This document shows positions 15,291 to 23,889 of a stretch of 39,460 bases of DNA, piece by piece. This DNA comes from Tubiluchus corallicola (taxonomy: Eukaryota; Priapulida; Priapulimorpha; Priapulimorphida; Tubiluchidae). The stretch covers positions 183,793-223,252 of the forward strand of contig JAQGDQ010000384.1 of NCBI GenBank assembly GCA_030141605.1, read 5' to 3'. The notes beneath the pieces are model-generated. The model was not told the DNA's origin. It made no database searches and worked only from the letters and a program-made list of their open reading frames with translations. Every line of letters starts with the position of its first letter. Positions within the stretch are counted from its first letter, which is position 1. The position numbers were made by a program, and so were the translations under genes.

Positions 15291-15420
15291 GTCTTTGCAA
15301 GAAGATATATCCTAATTTGGGCTGAGAAAATATGGGAACCCCTGCAGATTACCAATATACAGTGAGGGATTAGAAAATTATTTTGGTGAAATACTAACAG
15401 AGAGATGTGCTCTGCAAAGG
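15291..15420 (+). repeat. Dispersed repeat, copy B, 37 bases before asnB
   Basis: Begins GTCTTTGCAAGAAG and ends CTCTGCAAAGG, 130 bases like copy A. Its middle aligns to the other copies (CTGCAGATTACCAATATACA corresponds to CGCAGCTTACTGACCTGAAT in copy E). No other promoter candidate is visible for asnB, so transcription probably starts within or just after this copy. Confidence 0.7.
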
Positions 15421-15457
15421 CTTTATTCATTATATCAATTATTATAAAAAATGAGTT

Positions 15458-17137
15458 ATGTGTGGGATAGTTTGCGCTTTTGATTTAAAAACAGATGCTA
15501 ATGAGCTAAGGCCTCAAATACTGGAAATGTCAAAGAAAATTCGACATCGTGGGCCGGACTGGTCAGGAATTTATTGTGGGGAGAATGCAGTGTTGGGGCA
15601 TGAAAGACTTTCAATTGTTGATCCCGAATCTGGAGGACAGCCATTATACAGTAAGGATAAAAAATTGATCTTAGCGGTGAATGGCGAAATTTATAATCAT
15701 AAAGATATTCGCAGGGAGTTTGAAGGGAAGTATGAATTTCAGACAGGTTCAGATTGTGAAGTTATATTGGCCCTTTACCGAGAAAAGAAAGAAAAGTTTT
15801 TGGATGACATAAATGGCATTTTTGCATTTGCTCTTTATGATGAAGAGGAAGACTCATATCTTATCGCGCGCGATCATATTGGCATCATACCACTCTATAT
15901 GGGATGGGATGAGCATGGGAACTTTTTTGTAGGGTCGGAGTTAAAAGCGTTGGAGGGTTTTTGTCGTAAAATAACGGAGTTCCCCCCTGCTCACTACTTG
16001 CACAGTAAGGATGGTGAAGTAAAAAAATGGTATGACCGGGACTGGATGGACTATGAAAATGTAAAAGATAACGGTTCAGACATTAAGGAGTTACATGATG
16101 CTTTAGAGAGTGCTGTACGTCGCCAGCTGATGACTGATGTGCCATATGGGGTATTGCTTTCAGGCGGGCTGGACTCCTCAATTACATCTGCAATAGCCAA
16201 GAAATACTCAGAGAGACGTATTGAAACTGACGGTAAGCAGGCTGCATGGTGGCCACAGCTGCACTCTTTCGTTATCGGACTCAAAGATTCTCCTGATCTC
16301 GCAGCAGCGCGTATAGTTGCCGATAAAATAGGAACTGTTCACCATGAGATACACTATACAATACAGGAGGGGCTTGATGCTATTAGTGATGTAATATATC
16401 ATATTGAAACTTATGATGTAACAACGGTGCGTGCCTCAACACCTATGTATATGATTGCACGCGTGATGAAATCTATGGGTATTAAAATGGTGCTGACAGG
16501 AGAAGGGGCTGACGAAATCTTTGGGGGATATCTCTATTTTCACAAAGCCCCAAATGCCAAAGAATTTCATGAAGAGTCATTAAGAAAAGTGAAGAGGCTA
16601 CACCTTTATGATTGCCTACGTGCCAATAAATCGCTTGCTGCATGGGGAATTGAGGGACGTGTACCATTCCTTGACAAGGAGTTTTTAGATGTTGCAATGC
16701 GTATAAGCCCCGAAGATAAAATGGCTAAAGATGGGCGTATAGAGAAGTGGATTGTACGGAAAGCGTTTGAAGATTATCTACCTGAAAGTGTCGCATGGAG
16801 ACAAAAAGAACAGTTTTCGGACGGTGTTGGTTATGGCTGGATTGATACACTGAAGAAAACTGCTGATGAGAAGGTAACCGATGATATGATGACCAATGCG
16901 GGCTATAAGTTTCCTGTCAATACACCTATGAGCAAAGAGGAGTATCTCTACCGTGAAATATTCAGTCAGCATTTCCCATCCGACCAGGCCGCTGCCTGTA
17001 TCCCCTCTGTCCCATCTATAGCGTGCAGTACTGATGTGGCACTGAAGTGGGACAAGTCATTTCGCAATAATGCGGATCCATCGGGAAGAGCAGTGAATAC
17101 AGTGCACGAGAAGGGTGCGGATTTCTCAAAAAAGTGA
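15458..17137 (+). CDS. asnB: Asparagine synthase B (glutamine-hydrolysing)
   Basis: Makes asparagine from aspartate, ATP and glutamine in the cytoplasm. The N-terminal glutaminase domain begins with the catalytic C2 (MCGIVCAF); RHRGPDWSG and NGEIYNH are the conserved Gln-binding motifs. The synthetase domain has the PPi loop SGGLDSS (235-241) and TGEGADEIFGGY. The length, 559 residues, matches AsnB. The start is fixed by the N-terminal cysteine, since the second codon must be TGT. An ATG lies 8 bases upstream out of frame. Flanked by repeat copies B and C, and convergent with ndk. Confidence 0.97.
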   Translation: MCGIVCAFDLKTDANELRPQILEMSKKIRHRGPDWSGIYCGENAVLGHERLSIVDPESGGQPLYSKDKKLILAVNGEIYNHKDIRREFEGKYEFQTGSDCEVILALYREKKEKFLDDINGIFAFALYDEEEDSYLIARDHIGIIPLYMGWDEHGNFFVGSELKALEGFCRKITEFPPAHYLHSKDGEVKKWYDRDWMDYENVKDNGSDIKELHDALESAVRRQLMTDVPYGVLLSGGLDSSITSAIAKKYSERRIETDGKQAAWWPQLHSFVIGLKDSPDLAAARIVADKIGTVHHEIHYTIQEGLDAISDVIYHIETYDVTTVRASTPMYMIARVMKSMGIKMVLTGEGADEIFGGYLYFHKAPNAKEFHEESLRKVKRLHLYDCLRANKSLAAWGIEGRVPFLDKEFLDVAMRISPEDKMAKDGRIEKWIVRKAFEDYLPESVAWRQKEQFSDGVGYGWIDTLKKTADEKVTDDMMTNAGYKFPVNTPMSKEEYLYREIFSQHFPSDQAAACIPSVPSIACSTDVALKWDKSFRNNADPSGRAVNTVHEKGADFSKK

Positions 17138-17235
17138 GCTTATAAACTTAAAAACAGGCTTCCCCCTACACTGCTTATAAAGTGACGGGAGTAAGAATTT
17201 TGGAGAAAATATTTAAAACGATGAGTTTTGCAAAA
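17135..17235 (+). repeat. Dispersed repeat, copy C (partial, degenerate)
   Basis: The 3' two thirds are recognisable: CACTGCTTATAAAG, then GGAGAAAATATTTAAAACGA, then GAGTTTTGCAAAAAT. The 5' part is lost or merged with the asnB stop. This copy is not next to a gene start: it sits between the converging ends of asnB and ndk. The rest of the gap to ndk (17236-17376) shows no gene. Confidence 0.55.
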
Positions 17236-17376
17236 ATCCCAGAATATTTCATACACCATTTGGTACATCTGTAAGCACAACTTATAGAGATAGGTCTTGC
17301 CGATAACAGACTGCCAGGAGGTTACAATATTTTGAAAGAGTTGAAGTGATATGGAGGTAGGCACTATTTCCCTCAA

Positions 17377-17799
17377 TTATTTAAACCTTTCACTTTCAGA
17401 GAAAAAAAACGCAGCTTCAACCCTTGCATTCCTGTCACTGTCCGATCCATGAACAGCATTGTGAGATAGCGATTCTGCAAACATCTTGCGAATAGTTCCG
17501 TCCCTGGCTTCATCCGGATTAGTGGCGCCAATAAGCTTACGAAACTCTTTCACGGCACCCTCTTTAACAAGTATCGCTGCAACGATAGGCCCGGAAGACA
17601 TAAACTCCACTAAGTTGTCATAAAAAGGTTTATTGCGGTGAACATGATAAAATGATTCAGCCTGGCCTTGTGAAAGCCGTGTCATTTTGAGCGCCTCGAT
17701 CTTAAAGCCATGCTCGTTTATAATGCCGAGAATAGGTCCAACATGGTTCCTGCTTACAGCAATAGGCTTGATTAGAGCAAGTGTAATATCTCCTTCCAT
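17377..17799 (-). CDS. ndk: Nucleoside diphosphate kinase
   Basis: Transfers the gamma phosphate of ATP to nucleoside diphosphates through a phosphohistidine. The protein has 140 residues, the standard length. The catalytic H117 lies in NAVHGSDS, the TLALIKP start is the conserved first strand, and RDGTIRKMF is part of the nucleotide-binding site. The start ATG at 17799 gives the normal N-terminus (MEGDITLALIKP). A -7 type box lies at 17823-17830. Monocistronic; divergent from the DHH gene and convergent with asnB. Confidence 0.97.
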   Translation of the reverse strand: MEGDITLALIKPIAVSRNHVGPILGIINEHGFKIEALKMTRLSQGQAESFYHVHRNKPFYDNLVEFMSSGPIVAAILVKEGAVKEFRKLIGATNPDEARDGTIRKMFAESLSHNAVHGSDSDRNARVEAAFFFSESERFK

Positions 17800-17822
17800 A
17801 GAACTTTAGTGTGTATTCTTTC

Positions 17823-17830
17823 CAAAATTA
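17823..17830 (-). promoter_or_regulatory. Candidate -7 box (TAATTTTG) for ndk
   Basis: The minus-strand match to TAnnTTTG lies 23 bases before the ndk ATG, leaving a short leader. No clear -33 box. Confidence 0.45.
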
Positions 17831-17880
17831 TTTAAAAATTCTTTAAACAGGGATGTCTAAACACCCAATTTTAATACTGA

Positions 17881-17990
17881 GAGCCCTCTGATTTTTCAAG
17901 TTGAGGAAAAATTTAAAGGAAAACTACAGTTTACTAACGCAAATGAGTATTTTGACGAAAATATTAATAAGAAGATAAGTTTTGCGAAGG
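17881..17990 (+). repeat. Dispersed repeat, copy D, directly before the DHH gene
   Basis: It matches copy E closely from GTTGAGGAAAAA through GACGAAAATATTAATAA to TTTTGCGAAGG. The first 10-20 bases are degenerate. Its 3' end supplies TTTG at 17981-17984, exactly 20 bases upstream of a TATATTTG box. Confidence 0.75.
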
Positions 17991-18008
17991 TCTCATTGAC
18001 TATATTTG
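17981..18008 (+). promoter_or_regulatory. Bacteroidota-type promoter straddling the end of repeat copy D
   Basis: TTTG at 17981-17984 and TATATTTG at 18001-18008 are separated by 20 bases start to start, the ideal -33/-7 arrangement. The -33 part lies within the repeat's terminal TTTGCGAAGG and the -7 part lies outside it. Transcription would start at about 18014. Confidence 0.6.
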
Positions 18009-19078
18009 CCTCTCAATGTAATTTAAAGTTGTATAGTTTGAAGCGGTTTAAACATAATACGGTAGCAGGAGTCAAAGATTTGCTGAACAAGGCAAAAAGA
18101 GTGGTATTACTTCCGCATATGAATGCTGATGGAGATGCAATAGGTTCTGGACTGGGACTCTGTGAGGCCTTAAAAAAGGTGGGCGTTTCCCCTGTAGTAA
18201 TATCTCCTACCAACTATCCAAACTTTCTTAAGTGGATGGACGGGACAGAAAATGTCCTATTTTTTGACAAAAATGAAGAAAAAGCTCTTAAGGTTATGAG
18301 TGAAGCAGATATAATCTTTCTGCTCGACTTTAATGACTTAAAGCGTTTAGGTAAAATGGCAAAGCATTTTATCGATAATAAGGCCGCCAAAGTACTAATA
18401 GACCACCACCCAAATCCGACTATTACTGCTGATTTCTCTCTTTCGTGTACAGATGCAAGCTCTACAGCCGAGCTAGTATTTGAGTTTTTGGAAGAAGCAG
18501 GCTTTGAAGATTATATTGATAAACGGGTTGCGGAGCCATTACTTGCAGGAATAATTACAGATACAGGGTCATTCAGCTATAATGCTTCATCTCCAAACCT
18601 GTACAGAATTGTGGGGAAACTGCTGAGAAAAGGTGCAGATAAGGATAAAGTGCACAGTGCTATTTATCACAATTTTTCTCCCCACAGAATGCGTCTATTG
18701 GGTTACTGTCTTGATAAAAAGATGAAAGTATTGCCCGAATATCATTCTGCATATATCTTGCTCACTAAAAAGGAGTTGATGCAGTATAAGTTCCAGGATG
18801 GAGACACAGAAGGGGTTGTAAACTTCCTTCTCTCCATCAAAGGTGTGATTTTTGTGGGCCTGTTAATAGAAAAGGACAGCAAGGTAAAAATATCATTTCG
18901 CTCTAAAGGGTGCTTCTCCTCAAACGCATTTTCAGGTAATCATTTTAATGGAGGAGGCCATGCAAATGCTGCAGGAGGTGAGTTTAGGGGGACAATGTCA
19001 GAGGCTGTAAGCAGATTTGAGGCTCTTTTACCACAATATAAAAAAGATCTGGAAGCTGCAGCGAGGGAATTTGCTTAA
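17996..19078 (+). CDS. DHH-family phosphoesterase (NrnA-like nano-RNase / pAp phosphatase)
   Basis: DHH-DHHA1 protein. The metal-binding motifs are LPHMNADGDAIGSG (near residue 40), LLDFND (around 105), LIDHHPNP (around 131, the DHH signature) and DTGSFSY (around 193). The C-terminal substrate-binding motif is GGGHANAAGG. NrnA enzymes degrade 2-5-mer RNAs and often 3'-phosphoadenosine 5'-phosphate. The coordinates give the longest frame, which begins at a TTG lying inside the promoter. If transcription begins near 18014, the real start must be TTG 18029 or TTG 18038. No ATG occurs before the conserved first strand. Relatives have about 20 residues before that strand, which fits the later starts. 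The lack of an ATG may result from insertion of the repeat at the 5' edge. Confidence 0.9.
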   Translation: MTIFASQCNLKLYSLKRFKHNTVAGVKDLLNKAKRVVLLPHMNADGDAIGSGLGLCEALKKVGVSPVVISPTNYPNFLKWMDGTENVLFFDKNEEKALKVMSEADIIFLLDFNDLKRLGKMAKHFIDNKAAKVLIDHHPNPTITADFSLSCTDASSTAELVFEFLEEAGFEDYIDKRVAEPLLAGIITDTGSFSYNASSPNLYRIVGKLLRKGADKDKVHSAIYHNFSPHRMRLLGYCLDKKMKVLPEYHSAYILLTKKELMQYKFQDGDTEGVVNFLLSIKGVIFVGLLIEKDSKVKISFRSKGCFSSNAFSGNHFNGGGHANAAGGEFRGTMSEAVSRFEALLPQYKKDLEAAAREFA

Positions 19079-19120
19079 TGCCGGTTTTTTATTTTTGGAG
19101 CGGGAAGGATACTAAAATAC

Positions 19121-19148
19121 TTGAAATGAAAGAATTTTGTTAATTTTG
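19121..19148 (+). promoter_or_regulatory. Promoter of the FKBP lipoprotein gene
   Basis: TTG at 19121 and TAATTTTG at 19141-19148 have the 20-base spacing of Bacteroidota promoters. Transcription would start near 19154, 17 bases before the ATG. This also shows that the gene is transcribed separately from the DHH gene. Confidence 0.6.
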
Positions 19149-19170
19149 ATAAATTTTGACTATTATACAG

Positions 19171-19731
19171 ATGAAAATAAGGCTTTCTGTTATTCTATTT
19201 ACTCTTGCCGCGCTTGGCCTTTATTCGTGTTCAAAATCCACCAGTCAACAGGCAAGGGAAAGGGAGACGAGGCTGCGAAGCATGTATTTAAGCAAGTATC
19301 ATCCTGATGAGGAGCCTACATCTTCAGGGCTCTATTATATAGAAGGGAAGGCGGGTTCTACAGACCCTAATGACTCTGTAGCTATTTTTGATGAGGTCTA
19401 CGTATATTATGAGGGGTATCTGATCGAAGAAGACGAAACTACAGGCATTGGTGATGGACACAATTTCGATAACACCGTGGGATATGAGTATCTTAAATCG
19501 GATGGGTATGAACCATTTAAGTTTATAGCAGGTATAGGGGCTACTGTCTCGGGATTTGATGAAGGTGTTTCCTATATGAGCGAGGGAGGAGAGGCTAAAT
19601 TTATTATACCCTCAAAACTGGGGTATGGCGGTAGTATAAGCACTGGTATCCCTGCATATTCGACATTGATTTTCTATGTTAAGCTTCACAAAGTACAAAA
19701 AGTGGATGAAGAAAAAGAGGTGATTGAGTAA
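19171..19731 (+). CDS. FKBP-type peptidyl-prolyl isomerase lipoprotein
   Basis: A lipoprotein signal peptide (MKIRLSVILFTLAALGLYSC, lipidated C20) is followed by a charged helix and an FKBP domain from about residue 55 to 180. The FKBP features are VYVYYEGYL, FDNTVGYEY, the VSGFDEGVSYMSEGGEAKFI core and the PSKLGYGG motif with AYSTLIFYVKL at the end. It would catalyse proline isomerisation during folding of exported proteins. ATG 19171 is chosen over a TTG 15 bases upstream because it begins directly at the signal peptide and follows the promoter. Small FKBP lipoproteins of this kind are frequent in Bacteroidales and often occur near gliding or cell-envelope genes; here it stands alone. Confidence 0.9.
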   Translation: MKIRLSVILFTLAALGLYSCSKSTSQQARERETRLRSMYLSKYHPDEEPTSSGLYYIEGKAGSTDPNDSVAIFDEVYVYYEGYLIEEDETTGIGDGHNFDNTVGYEYLKSDGYEPFKFIAGIGATVSGFDEGVSYMSEGGEAKFIIPSKLGYGGSISTGIPAYSTLIFYVKLHKVQKVDEEKEVIE

Positions 19732-20439
19732 AAGAAGCAACAAATACCTGAGAACATAATCCATGCTTCTGTCCCGAATTATTTAGCAAAAATGTTCAAG
19801 AGTAAATAATCTTCTGTGTTGAAATATTAATTTGGGGAAAAACAAAACCCCGAAAGAGTACAAAATCATCCAACGTTGGGATTTAACCCTTAAATAAATT
19901 TATATGCTTAATATCAACTATATAGATTAACTCCTTGACGAATTATTGTATCCTAAATTTCGAAGGTTATTGTAACTTCCGTGCAAAACCTTGCAGATTA
20001 ATGATAGGAAAATCGCCAAATCAAAACCAGATGAACCTTACAAACTCTGCGAAATAGAAAAACTGCCTTTAACGGCTTGATCTTTTGCCTCTTTTGTATC
20101 AAGAATACACTACATCAAAAACAACTGTATAGTCGTCAACACGAACTGTACACTTTTTTAAGCCTCCAGAGGGATTTACTGTGTCTCATATCAAAATATT
20201 GGAAAGTGGCAGAACTAACAATAGTGGATTGTCAATACCTACATAATTTGGAGGGTAGCAAGTGAAAGAGCGAGTGCGAAATATTTATTATGCAACATAA
20301 GAAGGCTCGTTCAAAATGAGTCAGTCCCTTTATGTTTTACCGCACATAAGTGTAGGTTTTGACTCTAAACCAGAATCTTTATGAGGTAAATATTCTGAGT
20401 AAGGGTGAGAAAAATTATTAAAAAATACGCATTTCAAAA
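19732..20439. other. Long intergenic region without a recognisable gene
   Basis: About 700 bases hold only short, stop-rich frames. A frame of 62 codons at 20077-20265 has no protein-like character. No repeat copy, tRNA or transposase fragment is recognised. A small C/G hairpin (GGGGAAAAACAAAACCCC near 19833-19850) could be part of a terminator after the FKBP gene, but no T run follows. Confidence 0.4.
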
Positions 20440-20561
20440 CCTTTGTGAAGCAAAAGATCTTGGTTCAGATTGAGGAAAAACTTCAATGAAAAATCGCAGC
20501 TTACTGACCTGAATTAGGGTTTTGAAGAAAATATTAATAATAAAGATACATTTTGCAAAGG
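20440..20561 (+). repeat. Dispersed repeat, copy E, upstream of rnpB
   Basis: The clearest copy, 122 bases. It begins CCTTTGTGAAG, continues with TTGGTTCAGATTGAGGAAAA and CGCAGCTTACTGACC, and ends ATACATTTTGCAAAGG. The ends are imperfect inverted repeats (TTTGCAAAGG against CCTTTGTGAA). It ends 31 bases before the -7 box of rnpB. Confidence 0.8.
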
Positions 20562-20591
20562 ATTAAGAGTATACAACTATTCAAAATTTAA

Positions 20592-20599
20592 TACCTTTG
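20592..20599 (+). promoter_or_regulatory. Candidate -7 box (TACCTTTG) for rnpB
   Basis: TAnnTTTG match ending 6 bases before the 5' end of the RNase P RNA, the right distance for initiation at the mature 5' end. The -33 region 20 bases upstream is not a good TTTG. Confidence 0.6.
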
Positions 20600-20604
20600 C
20601 ATTC

Positions 20605-21006
20605 GCAGGCTGTTCTATCGCGCTTAAGTGATTTTCACTTGAGTGAGGAAAGTCCGGGCAACAAAGAGCGCCATGCTTCCTAACGGGAAGGTAGACTAAA
20701 GTCTAGCAGTAGCGTAACAGAAAATAACCGTCCATAATCTATGGATAAGGGTGAAAAGGCGGGGTAAGAGCCCACCGATATTTCGAGTGATCGAAATAGT
20801 CGTACGCCTCATGGGTTGCAAGGCCAAATATACCACGAGCCATGTTAATACCTGCGTTATCAGAGTACCTGTAAGCAAAGGTAGGGCAACAGGTGGCTCG
20901 CCTGTTTTTCGTGGAGGGTAGGCTGCTTGAGGCTGTTGGTGACAGCAGTCCAAGATAAATGATAGAAACCCGCTATGCGGGTACAGAATCCGGCTTATAG
21001 GCCTGC
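20605..21006 (+). ncRNA. rnpB: RNase P RNA (class A)
   Basis: Catalytic RNA of RNase P, which removes tRNA 5' leaders. The universally conserved stretches are all present in order: GAGGAAAGTCCGGGC near 20645, ACAGAAA near 20716, AGGGTGAAAAGGCGG near 20748, AAGATAAATGATAG near 20952, and ACAGAATCCGGCTTAT near 20982. The 5' end GCAGGC (20605-20610) pairs with GCCTGC (21001-21006) to close helix P1, and a T run follows as terminator. The length of about 400 nt is usual for Bacteroidota. Confidence 0.97.
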
Positions 21007-21064
21007 TTTTTTATAACCTTAGCCATTGCATAATACTTAACTAACATGCTCCTCTAAAATCATT

Positions 21065-22609
21065 ATGAAACGATCTACTGAGGCCTTCACAAGACGAAAG
21101 ATTGTGGTTCAGAATAAGAAAAAATTCGATAAAAACCCGCTACCTACTGATATAAGTAAGGGTTTTGAAGAGTACTTTACCAAAAATACTAGTAAAAAGG
21201 CAAATTTTACAAAGGCCTTTGCTATAAGGCATATATGCATACTAGCTCTTACTTTAACAGTTATTCAGGGGAAATCCCAAACATCGCCGTATAGACCATC
21301 ATTTCAAGCCTCACTAAGCTCATACGTCAGCTCCGGTGATGATCTGCCATTCTGGGTGACATCAAATAAGAATGGAGTATTTACCGCACCCAACTCTACC
21401 TATCAGCTTGTGTCTATAGGTGCATCACGGGAACTTGAACAGGATGCTGGCAAAAGCTGGGGAGTTACCTATGGGCTGAACATGGTATATGGCAATGCAT
21501 CAAGATCTGACTTTCACATTAATGAAGCATGGGCAGGAATACGCTTTAAATGGTTGGTTCTACGCGGGGGAATGCAGGCTGAACCGACTAGATATGGGGG
21601 ATTATCATCCACAAATGGCAATATGGTCTTATCTAGTAATGCGCGCCCCATGCCTCGGATAGAACTGGCGTCGAACGGATATATCCCATTTTTTTTCTGG
21701 GAAAAATGGTTCTCATTAAAATTTGAATATGAAGAAAACTTCCTCATAGATGAGCGTCATGTAAAAAATGCTAAACTTCACCATAAAAACTTATACCTGC
21801 GAGCATATTTAGGTAATAATTGGCAAGCTATAGCAGGTGCTGATCTCTGGACATACTGGGGAGGAGACTCTCCTGAATATGGTAAACTACCTGGAATAGA
21901 AGATTATTTCCGTTACATTTTAGGGCGGGGGGGAAGCTCAAATGCGCCGGAAACAGATCAGCTAAATGTTGCAGGAAACTCGCTGGGGACATATGTATTT
22001 AAAATAAGCAAAACATATGGCAGCAAAGCCTTGACTTTCTATTACAACCATTTCTTTGAAGACCGTTCGGGAATGGAGTTCGTAAACTGGGCTGATGGCT
22101 TATGGGGTACCCATTTAAAATGGGAAAAACAGTCATTAGTAAATGAGATAGTCTGCGAATTTATGCACACAAAGCATCAGAGTGGAGAATACCATCTGCA
22201 TCCGGAATATGGAGGCAGAGGCTTAGATGACTACTTTAACCATAGTGTATATAAATCCGGGCATACGTATTACAGTAGAATGCTGGGGAGCCCTCTATTT
22301 ATACCTGCTATCAATGAAGACGGTATTTCAGTGGGCTTCAAAAACAACAGAATATGGATGTTGCACACAGGAGCAAAAGGGTACCTAAATAGAGATCTCA
22401 GGTGGGAATCCCTTTTCACCTTCTCCAAAAATTTTGGCACATACATCGACCCGCATAAAAACCCGCTAGACCAGATATCTCTCTATGCCAAATGTTCATA
22501 TATAGGCGAGAAGCTGCCTTTCGCTCTTCACCTGGGTGTTGCCGGAGATTATGGAAGCAACCTCGAAACACGAACAGGTGTCTTTGCCGGGATAAACTTT
22601 GATTTTTAA
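21065..22609 (+). CDS. Wzi-like capsule assembly outer-membrane protein with repeat-derived N-terminus
   Basis: The body (about residue 80 onward: SSGDDLPFWVTSNKNG, GLNMVYGNASRSDFHINEAW, WYGG-like and YWGGDSPEYG segments, alternating beta strands ending VFAGINFDF) is that of the Bacteroidota capsule-assembly Wzi family, beta-barrels of the outer membrane. The C-terminal Phe fits a BAM signal. The signal peptide is not at the start: the hydrophobic stretch IRHICILALTLTVIQGKSQ begins at about residue 53. The first 50 residues are the in-frame translation of dispersed-repeat copy F (21084-21215) and are highly basic. No ATG lies between the repeat and the signal peptide. Either translation begins at ATG 21065 with a long N-region, or a non-standard start is used. 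It follows rnpB and meets queA end to end. Confidence 0.8.
   Translation: MKRSTEAFTRRKIVVQNKKKFDKNPLPTDISKGFEEYFTKNTSKKANFTKAFAIRHICILALTLTVIQGKSQTSPYRPSFQASLSSYVSSGDDLPFWVTSNKNGVFTAPNSTYQLVSIGASRELEQDAGKSWGVTYGLNMVYGNASRSDFHINEAWAGIRFKWLVLRGGMQAEPTRYGGLSSTNGNMVLSSNARPMPRIELASNGYIPFFFWEKWFSLKFEYEENFLIDERHVKNAKLHHKNLYLRAYLGNNWQAIAGADLWTYWGGDSPEYGKLPGIEDYFRYILGRGGSSNAPETDQLNVAGNSLGTYVFKISKTYGSKALTFYYNHFFEDRSGMEFVNWADGLWGTHLKWEKQSLVNEIVCEFMHTKHQSGEYHLHPEYGGRGLDDYFNHSVYKSGHTYYSRMLGSPLFIPAINEDGISVGFKNNRIWMLHTGAKGYLNRDLRWESLFTFSKNFGTYIDPHKNPLDQISLYAKCSYIGEKLPFALHLGVAGDYGSNLETRTGVFAGINFDF
21084..21215 (+). repeat. Dispersed repeat, copy F, inside the 5' end of the Wzi-like gene
   Basis: Begins CCTTCACAAG, contains GTGGTTCAGAATAAGAAAAA and GGGTTTTGAAGAG, and ends ATTTTACAAAGG, 132 bases. 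It is open in the frame of the downstream gene and codes for residues 7-50. Confidence 0.75.
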
Positions 22610-23839
22610 CTACTCCCTTATATAAAGATTGGAGTCTCCATAGCTCAAAAACCGGTAACCATTATCCATGGCATGACTATACACTTTTCGCCAATCTTTG
22701 CCAATAAACGCGGATACAAGGAGCAAAAGAGTGCTTTGTGGCTGGTGAAAATTAGTAATTATTCCATTTACAATCCTAAACTCATAGCCGGGAACAATCA
22801 TTATTTGCGTAGTACTACTAAGTGCTTCCAGCCTGCTACGCTCCATATAAGAGTATAAAGCTTCCAAGGCTTCATCCGCTTTGGGAGCTCGGCCTGTGCT
22901 ACTATAAGGTTCCCACTGCGTTACATGCAGATCTGAAGGCTCTAACTCCGGAGTGTCAAGTACCTTTTTCCCCATCCAAAATAGGCTTTCTAAAGTGCGC
23001 ATAGAAGTGGTACCTGCTGCAACAACGCTCCCCTTATGCCTTAACAGCTTAGCAATAAAGCGCTTCTCAACCACTATATGCTCAACATGCATCTCATGCT
23101 CTCCCACCACATTTGACATAACAGGTCTAAAAGTAGCTGCCCCTATATGTAAAGTAAGCTCTGCAGTTTCAATACTCTTCGACCGAAAAGAACTAAAGAC
23201 ATCTTGTGTAAAATGCAGCCCGGCGGTAGGAGCCGCTACCGATCCTTTCACTTTTGAATAAACAGTTTGATAACGGGATGTATCACTCTCCTCCGACTTT
23301 CTATTCATATAGGGCGGAATGGGAACACTTCCCGATGCATCAAGTATATCTGCAAATGTGCTCTCAGCATCATCCCACGAAAATGTAACCAATATATCAC
23401 CTCCCACAGCCTCACCTCTCTCTACACTTAATAGTACATCTCTCCCTCCTGATTTAATACGCTTCTCCAACACACCTCCCTTCCACTTCCCAAGATTCCC
23501 CACGATGCACCTCCAGGCACATTTCCCTCGCTGCGCAAATGACAAGCCATACTCCCTGGGATAATAAGGTTCTAAACAAAAAACCTCAATTCGTGCACCT
23601 GTCTGTTTTTTAAACTCCAGCCGCGCCCTAATCACTTTTGTATTGTTGAAAACCAAGAGACTATTATTCGGCAAATAATCAGCAATACAGTGAAAAGATG
23701 TATCTTTAATCACACCACCTTTCCAGACCAACAGTCGCGCTCTGTCCCTTCTCTTCAGCGGGTACTTTGCAATTCTGTTATCCGGCAGATTGTAGCTATA
23801 ATCCTGAATTAGAATATTATGTATCTCTTCTGGGAGCAT
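22610..23839 (-). CDS. queA: tRNA preQ1(34) S-adenosylmethionine ribosyltransferase-isomerase-like (QueA)
   Basis: Makes epoxyqueuosine in tRNA by moving the ribosyl part of AdoMet. Family motifs: IAKYPLKRRDRARLL at residues 23-37, LLVFNNTKVIRARL around 60, GSVAAPTAGLHFT around 223, and TNFHQPQSTLLLLVSAFIG near residue 370. The length of 409 is longer than the 345-360 of classical QueA. It fits the longer second QueA-type group found in Bacteroidota, so the exact substrate could differ. The start ATG 23839 is followed by a normal N-terminus. Its stop codon directly abuts the stop of the Wzi-like gene with no space. The Bat operon lies upstream on the same strand, about 50 bases away. Confidence 0.9.
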   Translation of the reverse strand: MLPEEIHNILIQDYSYNLPDNRIAKYPLKRRDRARLLVWKGGVIKDTSFHCIADYLPNNSLLVFNNTKVIRARLEFKKQTGARIEVFCLEPYYPREYGLSFAQRGKCAWRCIVGNLGKWKGGVLEKRIKSGGRDVLLSVERGEAVGGDILVTFSWDDAESTFADILDASGSVPIPPYMNRKSEESDTSRYQTVYSKVKGSVAAPTAGLHFTQDVFSSFRSKSIETAELTLHIGAATFRPVMSNVVGEHEMHVEHIVVEKRFIAKLLRHKGSVVAAGTTSMRTLESLFWMGKKVLDTPELEPSDLHVTQWEPYSSTGRAPKADEALEALYSYMERSRLEALSSTTQIMIVPGYEFRIVNGIITNFHQPQSTLLLLVSAFIGKDWRKVYSHAMDNGYRFLSYGDSNLYIRE

Positions 23840-23889
23840 TTATATTTGAACAAGAAACAAAAACCTTTGACAACTTAAAACCCTGTCAA

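Noticed and set aside
17140-17376. 78-codon minus-strand frame between asnB and ndk
   Set aside because: It reads the complement of repeat copy C and has no protein-like composition or homology.
20077-20265. 62-codon frame before rnpB
   Set aside because: No ribosome-binding context, no conserved pattern, in a stop-rich intergenic region.
20696-20953. 85-codon minus-strand frame
   Set aside because: It is antisense to RNase P RNA.
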